DNA of 64,000 nucleotides from Kaistella haifensis DSM 19056 (GTDB lineage: Bacteria; Bacteroidota; Bacteroidia; Flavobacteriales; Weeksellaceae), in NCBI RefSeq assembly GCF_000735695.2, contig NZ_JASZ02000002.1, positions 124,001 to 188,000 on the forward strand, written 5' to 3'. A model generated the notes under the pieces. It had not been told where the DNA came from. It ran no database searches and saw only the letters and a list, made by a program, of their open reading frames with translations. This document shows positions 33,897 through 44,266 of this stretch, in pieces. The position numbers and the translations under genes were made by a program. Position 1 is the stretch's first letter. Every line of letters begins with the position of its first letter.

Positions 33897-34268
33897 TTAA
33901 ATATTTCTGTAAACGGAAAAAACCACTGCGATTCCCAAAAGAACGAGGATTGCTTGCGGATTGAAGAATAACTTTCGGGTTTTGGGAAAATAATTGCGAA
34001 GCGGTTTGGTATTCAATACAATTGCTAAAATAACGTATGGTGTTACAGTGACGAACAGTGCATTATATTCAAATGCTTTTTTGATATTCAAGTGCAATAA
34101 TTCATGAATCGCCCTTTGGGAACCACATCCGGGACAGAGATATCCTGTGAAATAATATATCGGACACTTCCAAAAATAGCTGCTGTTCTGAGGATTAAAG
34201 CTGTAAAAAACAACTCCCAAACCAATGAAAATCAGAGCAAATACTGCTAATGTTAAGTGTTTCTTCAT
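33897..34268 (-). CDS. DUF2752 membrane protein
   Basis: A 123-residue protein from the Met at 34268 (the Met at 34271 is equally possible). The family motif CPIYYFTGYLCPGCGSQRAI is complete, between an N-terminal membrane helix and two further helices. Its Cys residues could bind metal or take part in redox chemistry; the function is unknown. A longer frame to 34325 has a low-quality N-terminus. Confidence 0.8.
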   Translation of the reverse strand: MKKHLTLAVFALIFIGLGVVFYSFNPQNSSYFWKCPIYYFTGYLCPGCGSQRAIHELLHLNIKKAFEYNALFVTVTPYVILAIVLNTKPLRNYFPKTRKLFFNPQAILVLLGIAVVFSVYRNI

Positions 34269-34430
34269 CATGATGAAAGATAAGGCGCCCGACTGGTTTT
34301 GATTCGCAGAATCCCTTGTTTCCAAAAATTTTAATTAAAATTTTTCTAAAAATAATAAAAAAATAGATGAAAAGCATCATATTTATATTAAATCTAAATG
34401 ATTTTAGTCATCATTAAATGTAAAAATTCG

Positions 34431-34438
34431 TATTTTTG
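34431..34438 (+). promoter_or_regulatory. Probable -7 promoter element of aconitase gene
   Basis: TATTTTTG fits the Bacteroidota -7 consensus TAnnTTTG and lies 34 bases before the aconitase ATG. No good -33 TTG was found at the expected spacing. Confidence 0.45.
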
Positions 34439-34471
34439 AACTTCTTAATTTTAAACAAAAAATATACGAAT

Positions 34472-36745
34472 ATGACTTTTGACATTGATATGATCAGAAA
34501 AGTGTATGAGCGTTACCCAGAAAGAGTTGCGAAAGCACGTGAAGTAGTGGGTAAACCTCTTACATTATCAGAAAAAATTCTTTACACTCACCTTTGGGAA
34601 GGGAATCCAACCCAAAGTTATGAAAGAGGAAACTCCTACGTAGATTTCGCTCCGGACAGAGTGGCAATGCAGGATGCAACGGCTCAAATGGCACTTTTGC
34701 AGTTTATGCAGGCCGGAAAAAAGAAAGTTGCAGTTCCTTCTACAGCACACGCGGATCACCTTATTCAAGCTAGAGTAGGTGCCGAAGCGGATTTGCAAGA
34801 AGGTATCAACAAAAACTCTGAAGTATTCAATTTCTTAAGCTCTGTTTGTGATAAATACGGAATCGGTTTCTGGAAACCGGGAGCGGGGATTATTCACCAA
34901 GTAGTTCTAGAAAACTATGCTTTTCCAGGTGGAATGATGATTGGAACCGACTCTCATACCGTAAACGCGGGTGGTTTAGGAATGGTTGCCATAGGTGTTG
35001 GTGGTGCAGATGCAGTTGACGTGATGGCTGGAATGGCTTGGGAACTTAAAATGCCTAAATTAATCGGGATAAAATTGACTGGTAAACTCAACGGATGGAC
35101 TTCTGCAAAAGATGTTATCTTAAAAGTTGCCGGAATTTTAACCGTAAAAGGTGGTACAGGTTGCATCGTAGAATATTTCGGTGAAGGTGCTGAAAACCTT
35201 TCTGCTACTGGTAAAGGTACCATCTGTAATATGGGTGCTGAAATAGGTGCTACAACTTCTACTTTCGGTTATGACGATTCGATGAGAAGATATTTAGCAG
35301 CAACCGGAAGGCAAGATGTCGTAGATGCAGCGGATAAAATTGCAGAACACTTAACAGGAGATGCAGAAGTTTATGCAAATCCTGAACAATATTTTGACCA
35401 AGTAATTGAAATCAACCTTTCTGAACTGACACCACATTTGAACGGACCTTTTACTCCGGATTTGGCGACGCCTGTTGCAGAATTCAGAGCAAAAGCCGAA
35501 GCAAACGGATGGCCACTTGATGTAGAATGGGCTTTGATCGGTTCCTGTACCAACTCGTCTTACGAAGATCTTTCCAGAGCAGCTTCTATCGTTGAAGATG
35601 CTGTTGCTAAAGGTGTTAAACCAAAAGCAATCTTAGGAATCAACCCTGGTTCGGAGCAAGTGAAATTCACTGCTGAAAGGGATGGTTTCCTGGATTCTTT
35701 CAGAAAATTCGAATCTGCGAGAATCTTTACCAATGCTTGCGGTCCATGTATCGGACAGTGGGATAGAGAAGGCGCTGAGAAAGGCGAGAAAAACTCCATA
35801 ATTCATTCATTCAACAGAAACTTTGCAAAAAGAGCTGATGGTAACCCAAATACCCACGCTTTCGTAGCTTCCCCTGAAATGGTTGCAGCTGTTGCAATTT
35901 CGGGTAGATTAGATTTTAACCCAATCACAGATACTTTAACTAACCAAAACGGAGAGCAAATCAAATTGGACGAGCCAAAAGGTTCGGAACTTCCTGCAAA
36001 AGGTTTTGCAGTGGACGACAACGGTTATCAGGCTCCATCTGAAGACGGTTCTAATGTGCAGGTAATTGTTTCACCTACTTCCGACAGACTTCAATTGTTG
36101 AAACCTTTCGAACCTTGGGATGGAAAAAACATTACGGGTGCTAAAGTATTAATTAAAGCTTTCGGAAAATGTACTACCGACCATATTTCTATGGCAGGTC
36201 CTTGGTTGAAATACCGTGGTCACTTGGATAATATTTCCAACAATATGTTGATCGGCGCTGTAAATGCTTTCAACATGGAAACCAATAAAGTTAAAAATCA
36301 GTTAACTGGAGAATATGGCGAAGTTCCTGCTGTTGCAAGAGCGTACAAAGCAGCCGGAGTTCCTTCAATTGTTGTGGGCGACGAAAATTACGGCGAAGGT
36401 TCTTCAAGAGAGCACGCTGCAATGGAACCAAGACATCTGGGCGTGAAAGCCGTTTTGGTAAAATCCTTCGCACGTATCCACGAGACAAATTTGAAAAAAC
36501 AGGGAATGCTTGGTTTGACTTTCGCTGACAAAGCAGATTACGATAAAATTCAGGAGGATGATACCGTAAACTTTCTTGATTTAGATCAGTTTACTCCGGG
36601 AAAACCTTTGACTTTAGAGTTTGTTCATGCTGATGGAAGCAAAGATACTGTTGTTGCAAATCATACATACAATGAGCAGCAAATCGGTTGGTTTAAAGCA
36701 GGTTCTGCTTTGAATCTTATAGCTGAAGAAGCGAAAAATTCTTAA
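34472..36745 (+). CDS. acn: Aconitate hydratase
   Basis: A 757-residue aconitase starting [18 protein letters not shown]. The 4Fe-4S cysteines lie in [17 protein letters not shown] and [19 protein letters not shown]; the N-terminal substrate region includes [15 protein letters not shown] and [13 protein letters not shown]; the swivel domain ends with [20 protein letters not shown]. It interconverts citrate and isocitrate in the TCA cycle and resembles the mitochondrial-type single-chain enzyme. The cluster makes it sensitive to oxidants. It is monocistronic, with its own promoter element and terminator. Confidence 0.95.
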   Translation: MTFDIDMIRKVYERYPERVAKAREVVGKPLTLSEKILYTHLWEGNPTQSYERGNSYVDFAPDRVAMQDATAQMALLQFMQAGKKKVAVPSTAHADHLIQARVGAEADLQEGINKNSEVFNFLSSVCDKYGIGFWKPGAGIIHQVVLENYAFPGGMMIGTDSHTVNAGGLGMVAIGVGGADAVDVMAGMAWELKMPKLIGIKLTGKLNGWTSAKDVILKVAGILTVKGGTGCIVEYFGEGAENLSATGKGTICNMGAEIGATTSTFGYDDSMRRYLAATGRQDVVDAADKIAEHLTGDAEVYANPEQYFDQVIEINLSELTPHLNGPFTPDLATPVAEFRAKAEANGWPLDVEWALIGSCTNSSYEDLSRAASIVEDAVAKGVKPKAILGINPGSEQVKFTAERDGFLDSFRKFESARIFTNACGPCIGQWDREGAEKGEKNSIIHSFNRNFAKRADGNPNTHAFVASPEMVAAVAISGRLDFNPITDTLTNQNGEQIKLDEPKGSELPAKGFAVDDNGYQAPSEDGSNVQVIVSPTSDRLQLLKPFEPWDGKNITGAKVLIKAFGKCTTDHISMAGPWLKYRGHLDNISNNMLIGAVNAFNMETNKVKNQLTGEYGEVPAVARAYKAAGVPSIVVGDENYGEGSSREHAAMEPRHLGVKAVLVKSFARIHETNLKKQGMLGLTFADKADYDKIQEDDTVNFLDLDQFTPGKPLTLEFVHADGSKDTVVANHTYNEQQIGWFKAGSALNLIAEEAKNS

Positions 36746-36769
36746 CACTTTTTAAAAATTTAAATATTG

Positions 36770-36795
36770 AAACCGTTCAGAAATGAGCGGTTTTC
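36770..36795 (+). terminator. Terminator of aconitase gene
   Basis: AAACCGTTC pairs with GAGCGGTTT around AGAAAT, followed by TCTTTT, 25 bases after the aconitase stop codon. Confidence 0.75.
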
Positions 36796-36843
36796 TTTTG
36801 CAAGTGTAACAAGTATCATGTTTTCTCTACTAAATATTTAACC

Positions 36844-36851
36844 TATTTTTG
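36844..36851 (+). promoter_or_regulatory. Probable -7 promoter element of outer membrane receptor gene
   Basis: TATTTTTG fits TAnnTTTG and lies 19 bases before the ATG at 36870, giving a short leader. Confidence 0.45.
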
Positions 36852-36869
36852 CCCACCTAAATTGTAAAC

Positions 36870-39035
36870 ATGAAGAAAAGTTTATTTGTACTTTCACTCG
36901 CAGCATCAGTTTTCACTCTTGCACAGCAGAAACCCAAAACCGAAAAAGAAACCCAAATTGAAGGTGTAACGATAACCGCGACCAAAAAAGCGGTGGAACA
37001 GAAAGCCGACCGTACCATTTTTGATTTTTCGGAACAGCCAACGCTGAACTCCGGAACTTTAATGGAAGGTGTAAAAAAACTTCCGGGATTGGTGGTAACC
37101 GACATTGCCGGAATGATGTATCAGGGAAAACTGTTAGCGGTTTTTATGGATGGACGTCCGCTAAATATTTCAAGTAACGAACTTCAGGGATTTTTAGATG
37201 GAATGCCTGCAAACGCGGTTGAGAGAATTGAAATCATTACACAACCCGGCGCAGAATTTCCTGCAACATCGGGAGGTGCAATTCTGAATATCATCACTTC
37301 AAAATCTGCAAAAAATTATTTATCTGCAACGTATTCAGGGAATTATAGTTTTACCAATTACGATAAATACAGAAGCAGAACCAACAATTCTTTAAGTTTA
37401 AATGCGAAAAATAAATTTTTCGGATGGCAGCTGAATGTAGGACAAAACTACCGCGAAAATATGATGTTGGGAAATTTGGATGATCTTTCCTCCACTTACA
37501 CAGACGGTATCAGAAGAGGGTATTTTGCCAAAGCAGCCATGACTTTTGACCTTGGACTTGACCGAATTTTATTGAACTACGATATTTTTCACAACAACAA
37601 CGATAATTACACTTTAGGAAAAGGAACTTATTTTGGAAATCCTTACACTCGCGAAGATGATGCTGCAACTTTAAACTGGCGCAACGAAGCTGTTGTAACT
37701 TATCAGAAAAGATTTGCCGACAAAGCAAAGAAGTTGGATTTCAAATATAATTACAGTAACTCTAAGTCTGATTTTTCTCAGTTCAGCAGAAATTTCAACA
37801 CCAACACGCTTGAAAATGAATCGGATATGAATGTTTCTACCTTTAAAGTAGATTATTCTCAGGCGGTGAAAATTTTAGATGAGGGGAAAATCAGCATTGG
37901 TGGTTTATATGAAATGCAGAAGTTTGATACCCAAAGTTTCGGTTTTACCAACCTCGATTATCAAAGACAAACTGCTTCAAGTTACGTAGAATTGCAGGCC
38001 AAACTGAAAAAGTTTGATTTCACGTTGGGAACAAGAGCTGAAGATTATGATATTTCTGGAATTACAAGCTACAAAGACTCGCTCAATGTTGTTCATACCG
38101 ATAATTTAACGCCTTTCAAAAAATTTAAGCTGTTCCCGAACGCAAGTATTCAGTACAGCTTTATGCCGAGGATTTATTTGGCTTTGAATTACAACAAGAA
38201 AATTAATTTGCCTAGTATTTCAGCACTGAATCCGAATAACACCACCTATCAGAACGGTAATTCCACCACTGCCGGAAATCCCAATCTTCAGCCAACAATT
38301 TTTGATAATTATGAAATCAAAATTTCAGCGTTTGATTATGCCTTTATCGGTTACAATGTAAACGTGGCTAAAAATCAGGTCATGCAGATTATGACGAGAG
38401 AAACGGAAACCGATCCGGACACAGGAAAAACCAACGATTATATACTGAACAGACAGATGAATATTTCGGAAATGACAATTCAGAACTTTAATTTGGGTTT
38501 ACCGATTCCGCTGATGATTTTCAGTAAACCGCTAAGCGAAATCATGAAGTTTAACTTTAATCCGGATAAAATCAACTTTATTTATTTGTACGCGGCTTAT
38601 CAGAAACACATTATCCCGGATTTGAAAACCAAAGGATTTTTGATGTTCAACATCAATTCCCAGTTTATACTGCCGAAAGATGTAAAATTGGCCATCAATT
38701 ATTTCGTTCTTCCTGCCAAAGGAAACTACTATTATTACGAAGCCGTAAAACCTGTCGGAAATAACGTGGACATTACGGTTTCAAAAAAATTCATGAAGGA
38801 CAGGCTGAATGTTTCAGTGTTTGCGAATGATATTTTCAACGGACAACAAATGGCTTTCCGTTCGGTTTTCAGACAGCCTTATCCTGTTCTTTCGAACAAA
38901 ATGGATTCACGAAATTTCGGATTCTCCGTAAACTATAAAATTCCTACAAAAAACAAACTTGCTAAAGAGGCACCCAACATGCTGAACCAGGATAAAAAAG
39001 AAGACAATGGCGGCATTATGAATTCAGGACAGTAA
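36870..39035 (+). CDS. TonB-dependent receptor/outer membrane beta-barrel protein
   Basis: A 721-residue protein with signal peptide KKSLFVLSLAASVFTLAQ, a TonB-box-like EGVTITATKKAVEQKADR, a plug with LMEGVKKLPGLVVTDIAG and NAVERIEIITQPGAEFPAT, then a barrel. It belongs to the outer-membrane-beta-barrel TonB group and has no N-terminal carboxypeptidase-like domain. Substrate is unknown. The C-terminus (LNQDKKEDNGGIMNSGQ) extends beyond the last barrel strand. Monocistronic, ended by a strong terminator. Confidence 0.85.
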   Translation: MKKSLFVLSLAASVFTLAQQKPKTEKETQIEGVTITATKKAVEQKADRTIFDFSEQPTLNSGTLMEGVKKLPGLVVTDIAGMMYQGKLLAVFMDGRPLNISSNELQGFLDGMPANAVERIEIITQPGAEFPATSGGAILNIITSKSAKNYLSATYSGNYSFTNYDKYRSRTNNSLSLNAKNKFFGWQLNVGQNYRENMMLGNLDDLSSTYTDGIRRGYFAKAAMTFDLGLDRILLNYDIFHNNNDNYTLGKGTYFGNPYTREDDAATLNWRNEAVVTYQKRFADKAKKLDFKYNYSNSKSDFSQFSRNFNTNTLENESDMNVSTFKVDYSQAVKILDEGKISIGGLYEMQKFDTQSFGFTNLDYQRQTASSYVELQAKLKKFDFTLGTRAEDYDISGITSYKDSLNVVHTDNLTPFKKFKLFPNASIQYSFMPRIYLALNYNKKINLPSISALNPNNTTYQNGNSTTAGNPNLQPTIFDNYEIKISAFDYAFIGYNVNVAKNQVMQIMTRETETDPDTGKTNDYILNRQMNISEMTIQNFNLGLPIPLMIFSKPLSEIMKFNFNPDKINFIYLYAAYQKHIIPDLKTKGFLMFNINSQFILPKDVKLAINYFVLPAKGNYYYYEAVKPVGNNVDITVSKKFMKDRLNVSVFANDIFNGQQMAFRSVFRQPYPVLSNKMDSRNFGFSVNYKIPTKNKLAKEAPNMLNQDKKEDNGGIMNSGQ

Positions 39036-39064
39036 TTTTAGAATTATTTTATAATGAAAAGTTT

Positions 39065-39097
39065 AAAAGTTGGAGAAATTTCTCCAACTTTTTTTCA
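39065..39097. terminator. Strong terminator between convergent genes
   Basis: AAAAGTTGGAGAAA pairs perfectly with TTTCTCCAACTTTT with hardly any loop, then T residues. It lies between the receptor gene and the convergent pseudouridine synthase gene. Confidence 0.8.
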
Positions 39098-39123
39098 TTC
39101 TGTTCAATTTTTAAACATAATGA

Positions 39124-39822
39124 TCAACCTTCACACGCTTTCCAAACCGCATCATTCTGCGGAACGGGCGCCGTGATTTCTAAATTTTCTTTCGTTACGG
39201 GATGCGTGAATTCTAACTTTCTTGCGTGAAGATGTATTCCGCCATCGGGATTGGATCGGGCTGCACCATATTTTAAATCGCCCTTTATCGCAGCGCCAAT
39301 TTTAGAAAGTTGCGCACGAATTTGGTGATGTCTTCCGGTTTCTAAATCGATTTCGAGTAGTTGGAAATTATCAAGAACTTTGATGATTTGGTAATTAAGA
39401 ATCGACTCTTTTGCGTTATCAGTTGGTTTGATGAAAACTGTCGCTTTGTTGGTTTTCTCGTTTTTTTGTAAATAATGAACCAGCCTTTGGCTTTGCGGAA
39501 TCGTGGTTTTCTGTACAACGGCCCAATACGTTTTCTTGATTTCTCGATTTTTCACCATTTGCGTAAGTCTCGTCAAAGCTTTAGACGTTTTCGCATAAAT
39601 CACCAATCCGGAAGTAGGTCGGTCGATACGGTGAACGAGTCCGAGGAAAACATTTCCGGGTTTTTGGTCTCTTTTTTTTATGAAATCTTTGATCAAATCG
39701 AGCAGCGAAGCATCGCCAGTTTTGTCGCCTTGAACAAGTTGTCCGGCTTTTTTATTAATGATAAGCAGGTGATTGTCTTCAAAAACAATTTGTTGATCGA
39801 TAGAATTGGCAGATTCGCGCAT
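39124..39822 (-). CDS. RluA-family pseudouridine synthase
   Basis: A 232-residue RluA-family enzyme. The catalytic Asp lies in GLVHRIDRPTSGLVIYAK near residue 65; KKTYWAVVQKT and the later ETGRHHQIRAQLSKIG complete the family's conserved strands. No S4 domain is seen, so it resembles the shorter synthases. It isomerises uridine in structured RNA (23S rRNA or tRNA), but the target site cannot be told from sequence. It is near the NUDIX gene but separated from it by a terminator. Confidence 0.85.
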   Translation of the reverse strand: MRESANSIDQQIVFEDNHLLIINKKAGQLVQGDKTGDASLLDLIKDFIKKRDQKPGNVFLGLVHRIDRPTSGLVIYAKTSKALTRLTQMVKNREIKKTYWAVVQKTTIPQSQRLVHYLQKNEKTNKATVFIKPTDNAKESILNYQIIKVLDNFQLLEIDLETGRHHQIRAQLSKIGAAIKGDLKYGAARSNPDGGIHLHARKLEFTHPVTKENLEITAPVPQNDAVWKACEG

Positions 39823-39852
39823 GGATGATTTTTCGGGTTCTAAAATTACAAC

Positions 39853-39877
39853 AAAAAAAGAGAATTGAAATTCTCTC
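39853..39877 (-). terminator. Terminator after NUDIX gene (minus strand)
   Basis: On the minus strand GAGAATT and AATTCTC pair around a two-base loop and are followed by seven T residues, 14 bp after the NUDIX stop codon. Confidence 0.65.
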
Positions 39878-39890
39878 CCCTTTGTATGTT

Positions 39891-40400
39891 TTACTTCAAG
39901 TATTTCTCTAAAAATTTTCTTTGAGAATCGAACGCAATATCGTCCAGATTGATTTGTTCTTTATGAAGCCAAACAGCTTCGGAAATTTCCGAAATTTCCA
40001 GATTCACTTCGAATTTTTCTGATATATGGTATTCGTAAAATAAATCTAAAGTGTTGTAAATGATGTTTTTATATTCGTAAATATTCGGCAATGAGGCCAA
40101 GTATTTCAATTGAGAAATATCAACATTAAGCTTCATTTCTTCAAAAAGTTCTCGAACACAAGTTTCCTCAGCACTTTCTTTTGGATCCACAAAGCCACCG
40201 GCTAAATCGAGTTTTCCTTTTTTGGGTTCTTGGTTTCTGCGTGTGAACAGGATTTCATCACCATTTTTTACCAAAACGGCAACTGCACCTGCAACATTAT
40301 GAAAAAGAATAAAGTCGCATTCCGAACAGTTCCATTTTTTTTCGCCATCCCATTTCAGGCTTTGTTGCCCACATTTCGGACAAAATTTGAGATCCTTCAT
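39891..40400 (-). CDS. NUDIX hydrolase with zinc ribbon
   Basis: A 169-residue protein with an N-terminal zinc ribbon (KFCPKCGQQSLKW and WNCSECDF) and the NUDIX box GGFVDPKESAEETCVRELFE with EEM after it. NUDIX enzymes hydrolyse nucleoside diphosphates linked to another group; zinc-ribbon members are often NADH pyrophosphatase-like. The substrate is not decided. It begins right after xerD ends, so both are one transcript. Confidence 0.88.
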   Translation of the reverse strand: MKDLKFCPKCGQQSLKWDGEKKWNCSECDFILFHNVAGAVAVLVKNGDEILFTRRNQEPKKGKLDLAGGFVDPKESAEETCVRELFEEMKLNVDISQLKYLASLPNIYEYKNIIYNTLDLFYEYHISEKFEVNLEISEISEAVWLHKEQINLDDIAFDSQRKFLEKYLK

Positions 40401-41306
40401 TTATGATTTATTTCTAGGATGATAATTAAGAATCACGTCCCGAAGTTCTTCGTTTTTCAGATGCGTATAGATTTCGGTTGTTGTAATACTTGAGTGTCCC
40501 AACATTTCCTGAATGTATCGCAAATCGGCACCATTTTGCAAAAGATGGGTGGCAAATGAATGCCGGAAAGTGTGCGGAGAGATTTTCTTGTTGATGCCTG
40601 CTTTTTCGGTGAGTTCTTTGATGATAATGAAAACAATTACCCGCGACATCGCGGATCCACGGCTGTTGAGGAAGAGGATATCGTCACATTTTTTATTGAT
40701 TTTATATTTCGATCGAACTTCGCGGATATAATCTTTGATTAATGTTGAGGTGTAAGTTGCCAACGGAACAAAACGCGATTTGTCGCCTTTTCCATCCACT
40801 TTTAGGTAAGATTCTTTGAAGTTGATATTCGAAATTTTAAGGTCAATTAATTCGGAAACACGCAGACCGCAACCGTACAAAACCTCGATCATGCATTGAT
40901 TTCTTTTCCCTAAATCCGTCGATAAATCAATGGCTTTAATAATTCTGTTGACGTCTTCGAAACTTAAAGTATCCGGAAGATAAAGACCAAGTTTCGGGCC
41001 TTCGATCAGCGTTGCAGGATTGTCGGTTCGCACCTCATCGTCCACAAGATATTTAAAAAAAGCTTTGATTGAGGAAATCCATCTTGCCTGTGATCTCTCA
41101 CTGAATTTAAGCTTTGAACGTTGAAAAATATACTCCTGAATATGGTCGTAAGTAATTTCCAGTGGCCCCGTATTTTCGAGTTCTAGTTCGCAGTAATCGC
41201 GGAGTTTTTTGATATCTCGAAGGTAGGCGTCAAGTGTGTTTTCAGAGAAATTTCTTTCAAACCTCAGGAAATTTTCAAAATCTTTAATTTTTTCATCCCA
41301 AGTCAT
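40401..41306 (-). CDS. xerD: Site-specific tyrosine recombinase XerD
   Basis: A 301-residue XerC/D-type recombinase. The core-binding domain contains FLRFERNFSENTLDAYLRD; the catalytic set is CGLRVSELIDL (Arg), VDGKGDKSRFVPL (Lys), SPHTFRHSFATHLLQNG (His-x-x-Arg), LGHSSITTTEIYTHL (His and Tyr). The length and end fit XerD, which resolves chromosome dimers at dif. It is in a run with dCMP deaminase and NUDIX genes and is not associated with the mobile island. Confidence 0.9.
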   Translation of the reverse strand: MTWDEKIKDFENFLRFERNFSENTLDAYLRDIKKLRDYCELELENTGPLEITYDHIQEYIFQRSKLKFSERSQARWISSIKAFFKYLVDDEVRTDNPATLIEGPKLGLYLPDTLSFEDVNRIIKAIDLSTDLGKRNQCMIEVLYGCGLRVSELIDLKISNINFKESYLKVDGKGDKSRFVPLATYTSTLIKDYIREVRSKYKINKKCDDILFLNSRGSAMSRVIVFIIIKELTEKAGINKKISPHTFRHSFATHLLQNGADLRYIQEMLGHSSITTTEIYTHLKNEELRDVILNYHPRNKS

Positions 41307-41327
41307 TGTGTTATGGTGTTTAGTTTT

Positions 41328-41750
41328 TTATAAATTTTCTTTCGGAATTTTTACAATTTCAATTCCATGGTTTTTCAAGAAGTTGATTCCGTCATTATCG
41401 GAATAATTATCTGTAAAAACAACTCTATTGATACCAGCTTGCAGAATCAATTTGCTACACTCCTTGCATGGAGACAAGGTTAGGTATAGCGTGGAGTCCT
41501 TTGCAGATTGTGTGGAACCTGCGAGTTTCAGGATAGCATTCGCTTCCGCGTGAAGGACAAACCAATGCGTTTTTCCGGCTCCGTCTTCGCAGCAGTTGTC
41601 GAAGCTAGATGGTGTTCCATTATACCCATCGGAGATAATCATTCGGTCTTTTACAATTAATGCGCCTACCTTTTTTCTTTCGCAATAGGAGAGTTTCGCC
41701 CATTCCATAGCCATTTTCAGGTAAGCCTTATCGAATTTCGTTGGTTCCAA
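41328..41750 (-). CDS. dCMP deaminase/ComE-like cytidine deaminase
   Basis: A 140-residue zinc deaminase. The metal site is WFVLHAEANAILKLAG (His-Ala-Glu) and LSPCKECSKLILQAG (Pro-Cys-x-x-Cys). The opening MEPTKFDKAYLKMAMEWAKL is typical for flavobacterial dCMP deaminases. It makes dUMP for thymidylate synthesis. It lies 22 bp upstream of xerD on the same strand. Confidence 0.9.
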   Translation of the reverse strand: MEPTKFDKAYLKMAMEWAKLSYCERKKVGALIVKDRMIISDGYNGTPSSFDNCCEDGAGKTHWFVLHAEANAILKLAGSTQSAKDSTLYLTLSPCKECSKLILQAGINRVVFTDNYSDNDGINFLKNHGIEIVKIPKENL

Positions 41751-41785
41751 AAATTGTTTATTTCTAAATTTATTATTAATGCGGT

Positions 41786-42556
41786 TTATTTAAAAGAAGG
41801 TTTTCTTTTTTCCAAAAACGCAGCCACTCCTTCTTTTTTATCTTCCATTTCGAAGAGCTCTCCGAAAGATTTTATTTCGGTCTCAAAGCCTTTGTCGGTA
41901 TAAGCTAGATTCACTGCAGCAATCGCTTTTGCAATTCCCAATGGCGAATTTTGTGAAATCAATGTGGCCAATTCTTTTGTTTTTGATAAAAGATCTTCCA
42001 AACTAAAAACCTCGTTTACCAATCCGATTTCTTTCGCTCTTTGCGCAGGAATCATCTTTGCAGAAAGGATTAATTCGTTAGCAAAACCTTTCCCGACCAG
42101 CTTTGGTAGTCTTTGTGTGCCACCGTAACCGGGAATCAACCCTAAAGTAACTTCTGGTAATCCCAACTTTGCATTTTCCGAGGCGTATCGGATGTGGCAA
42201 GCCATAGCCAACTCTAATCCTCCACCTAATGCAAATCCGTTCACCGCCGCTATTACTGGTTTGCTGAGATTTTCAATTTTATCAAAAAGAATCGATTGTC
42301 CTTTTCTTGCTAATTCTTCAGCAGCTGCAGTTCCGAAATCCGAAAATTCCTTAATGTCGGCACCCGCTACGAAAGATTTCTCGCCACTTCCAGTCAGGAT
42401 GATTGCTCGAATATTTTTATCTGCTTCTAATTCAGAAAATGCATCGCTTAATTCCTGAATTGTTTGTGAATTAAGGGCATTTAAACTTTGCGGTCGATTG
42501 ATGATAACGGTTGCTATCTTTCCTTCCGCTTCTACGATGATATTTTGGTAATTCAT
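41786..42556 (-). CDS. Enoyl-CoA hydratase/isomerase family protein
   Basis: A 256-residue crotonase-fold protein. The oxyanion-hole segments are KSFVAGADIKEFSDFG and ALGGGLELAMACHIRYA, and the acidic catalytic residues fit EVTLGLIPGYGGTQRLP. This fits short-chain enoyl-CoA hydratase (paaF/crt type) in fatty-acid or amino-acid breakdown. The exact substrate is unknown. It precedes the dCMP deaminase gene and follows the catalase gene without a shared transcript being clear. Confidence 0.9.
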   Translation of the reverse strand: MNYQNIIVEAEGKIATVIINRPQSLNALNSQTIQELSDAFSELEADKNIRAIILTGSGEKSFVAGADIKEFSDFGTAAAEELARKGQSILFDKIENLSKPVIAAVNGFALGGGLELAMACHIRYASENAKLGLPEVTLGLIPGYGGTQRLPKLVGKGFANELILSAKMIPAQRAKEIGLVNEVFSLEDLLSKTKELATLISQNSPLGIAKAIAAVNLAYTDKGFETEIKSFGELFEMEDKKEGVAAFLEKRKPSFK

Positions 42557-42658
42557 ACTGACAAATGATTATTTCTTACTGTGCAAATTAGCAAATTTTT
42601 ATCTAGGAATAAAAAATGAATACGCACGATTCTTATTTTTAATGAATTTTTAAATAAA

Positions 42659-44155
42659 TTATTCAGGTGATTTAGAATGGTTCATCATATTCATATCAAT
42701 ATTCACTTGCAATCCCATCGCGATTTTCATTCCGAGTTCAATATTCGCTCTGAAAAAATGGCAAAGTTGTCGATTGATAATTTCTTCTTTTTTTGGACCA
42801 CTAATTCCTTTCATCGATCCAATAATATTAGAAACCAGATTTTCGCGATCCTGAGGATTCATTGCTTTGGTGTACAATAAACCCGGTTGGGTGTAGTGAT
42901 CGTCATCGTTTTCGTTCCTGTTGAAATTAGCTACAGTGGTATTGTCTAAATCATATTCGAAGTTTTTATAAGCGGAATCGGGTTTGATTTCATCGAAACT
43001 GTTCGGGTAATAATTTGGTGCATCTTTATAGCCGCTCGAATCTGCCATATATCCGTCTCGTTGGTAATTGTTGACAGCAAACGGACAACGGTTTACTTCC
43101 AATTGATGGGAATTTACCCCAACTCTATAGCGATGCGCATCACGATAAGAGAACAATCTTCCTTGCAACATTCGATCTGGTGAAAAACTAATTCCATTAA
43201 TCAAATTGCTTGGTGAAAAAGTGGACTGTTCCACATGAGCAAAGTAATTATTCGGGATTTCGTTAAGTTCCATTTCGCCCACTTCAATTAATGGGAATTC
43301 GTTTTGAAACCAAACTTTCGTTACATCAAAAGGATTCCAACGGAATTCTTTGGCTTGTTCTTCGGTCATAACCTGGATGTACATGGTCCATTTTGGGAAA
43401 TCGCCGTTTTCGATAGCGTTTACCAAATCTTCTTGTGCGAAATCTGGATTTTCACCTTTCATTTTCACGGCTTCATCATTGGTGAAATTTTTAATTTGTT
43501 GCTTGGTTTTGAAATGGAATTTTACCCAAACTCTTTCATTTTCGGCATTAATCATTGAAAAAGTATGCGATCCAAAACCGTGCATATGTCTGTATCCATA
43601 AGGCGTTCCGCGATCAGACATCAAAATGAGAACTTGGTGAAGCGATTCCGGATTCAAACTCCAGAAATCCCACATCATTGTAGCGCTTTTCAGATTTGTT
43701 TTCGGAACTCTTTTTTGGGTATGAATAAAATCGGGGAATTTTTTAGCATCTTTGATGAAGAAAACCGGCGTGTTATTTCCTACTAGATCCCAATTTCCAT
43801 CTTCTGTGTAAAATTTTAAGGCAAAACCTCGCGGATCTCTTTCAGTATCAGCACTGCCTTTTTCGCCTCCCACGGTGGAGAATCGGGCAAAAATTTTACA
43901 TTCGTTTCCTACTTTCGAAAATAATTTTGCCTTCGTATATTTAGAAATATCATGGGTAACAGTGAATTTTCCGTAAGCGCCGCTGCCTTTTGCATGAACA
44001 ATTCTTTCCGGGATTCTTTCGCGTACAAAATGCGCTAAATTTTCCTGTAAAATAAAATCTTGTAGCAAAACAGGGCCTCTCGCGCCAACGGTTTGTGAAT
44101 CTTCATGTTCAAAATATGGTGCTCCTGAGCTTGAGGTGAGTTTTTTAAATTCCAT
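42659..44155 (-). CDS. katA: Catalase (clade 3 type)
   Basis: A 498-residue monofunctional catalase. The catalytic His is in IVHAKGSGAYGKFTVTHD with the Asn in GNWDLVGNNTPVFF; FSTVGGEKGSADTERDPRGF is the family signature; the haem Tyr is in GRLFSYRDAHRYRVG. The length fits small-subunit catalases. It breaks down H2O2. An OxyR-type regulator gene is divergent, 111 bp away, and probably controls it. Confidence 0.95.
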   Translation of the reverse strand: MEFKKLTSSSGAPYFEHEDSQTVGARGPVLLQDFILQENLAHFVRERIPERIVHAKGSGAYGKFTVTHDISKYTKAKLFSKVGNECKIFARFSTVGGEKGSADTERDPRGFALKFYTEDGNWDLVGNNTPVFFIKDAKKFPDFIHTQKRVPKTNLKSATMMWDFWSLNPESLHQVLILMSDRGTPYGYRHMHGFGSHTFSMINAENERVWVKFHFKTKQQIKNFTNDEAVKMKGENPDFAQEDLVNAIENGDFPKWTMYIQVMTEEQAKEFRWNPFDVTKVWFQNEFPLIEVGEMELNEIPNNYFAHVEQSTFSPSNLINGISFSPDRMLQGRLFSYRDAHRYRVGVNSHQLEVNRCPFAVNNYQRDGYMADSSGYKDAPNYYPNSFDEIKPDSAYKNFEYDLDNTTVANFNRNENDDDHYTQPGLLYTKAMNPQDRENLVSNIIGSMKGISGPKKEEIINRQLCHFFRANIELGMKIAMGLQVNIDMNMMNHSKSPE

Positions 44156-44266
44156 TTTTTCTATTTTTTAGGTTAACAAATTTATGAAATTCCGCAGAGG
44201 AATCTCTTGCTTTTTGGTTAAATTAAAGAAAACATAAGTATATTTGTAATAGATAAAATTAATCAG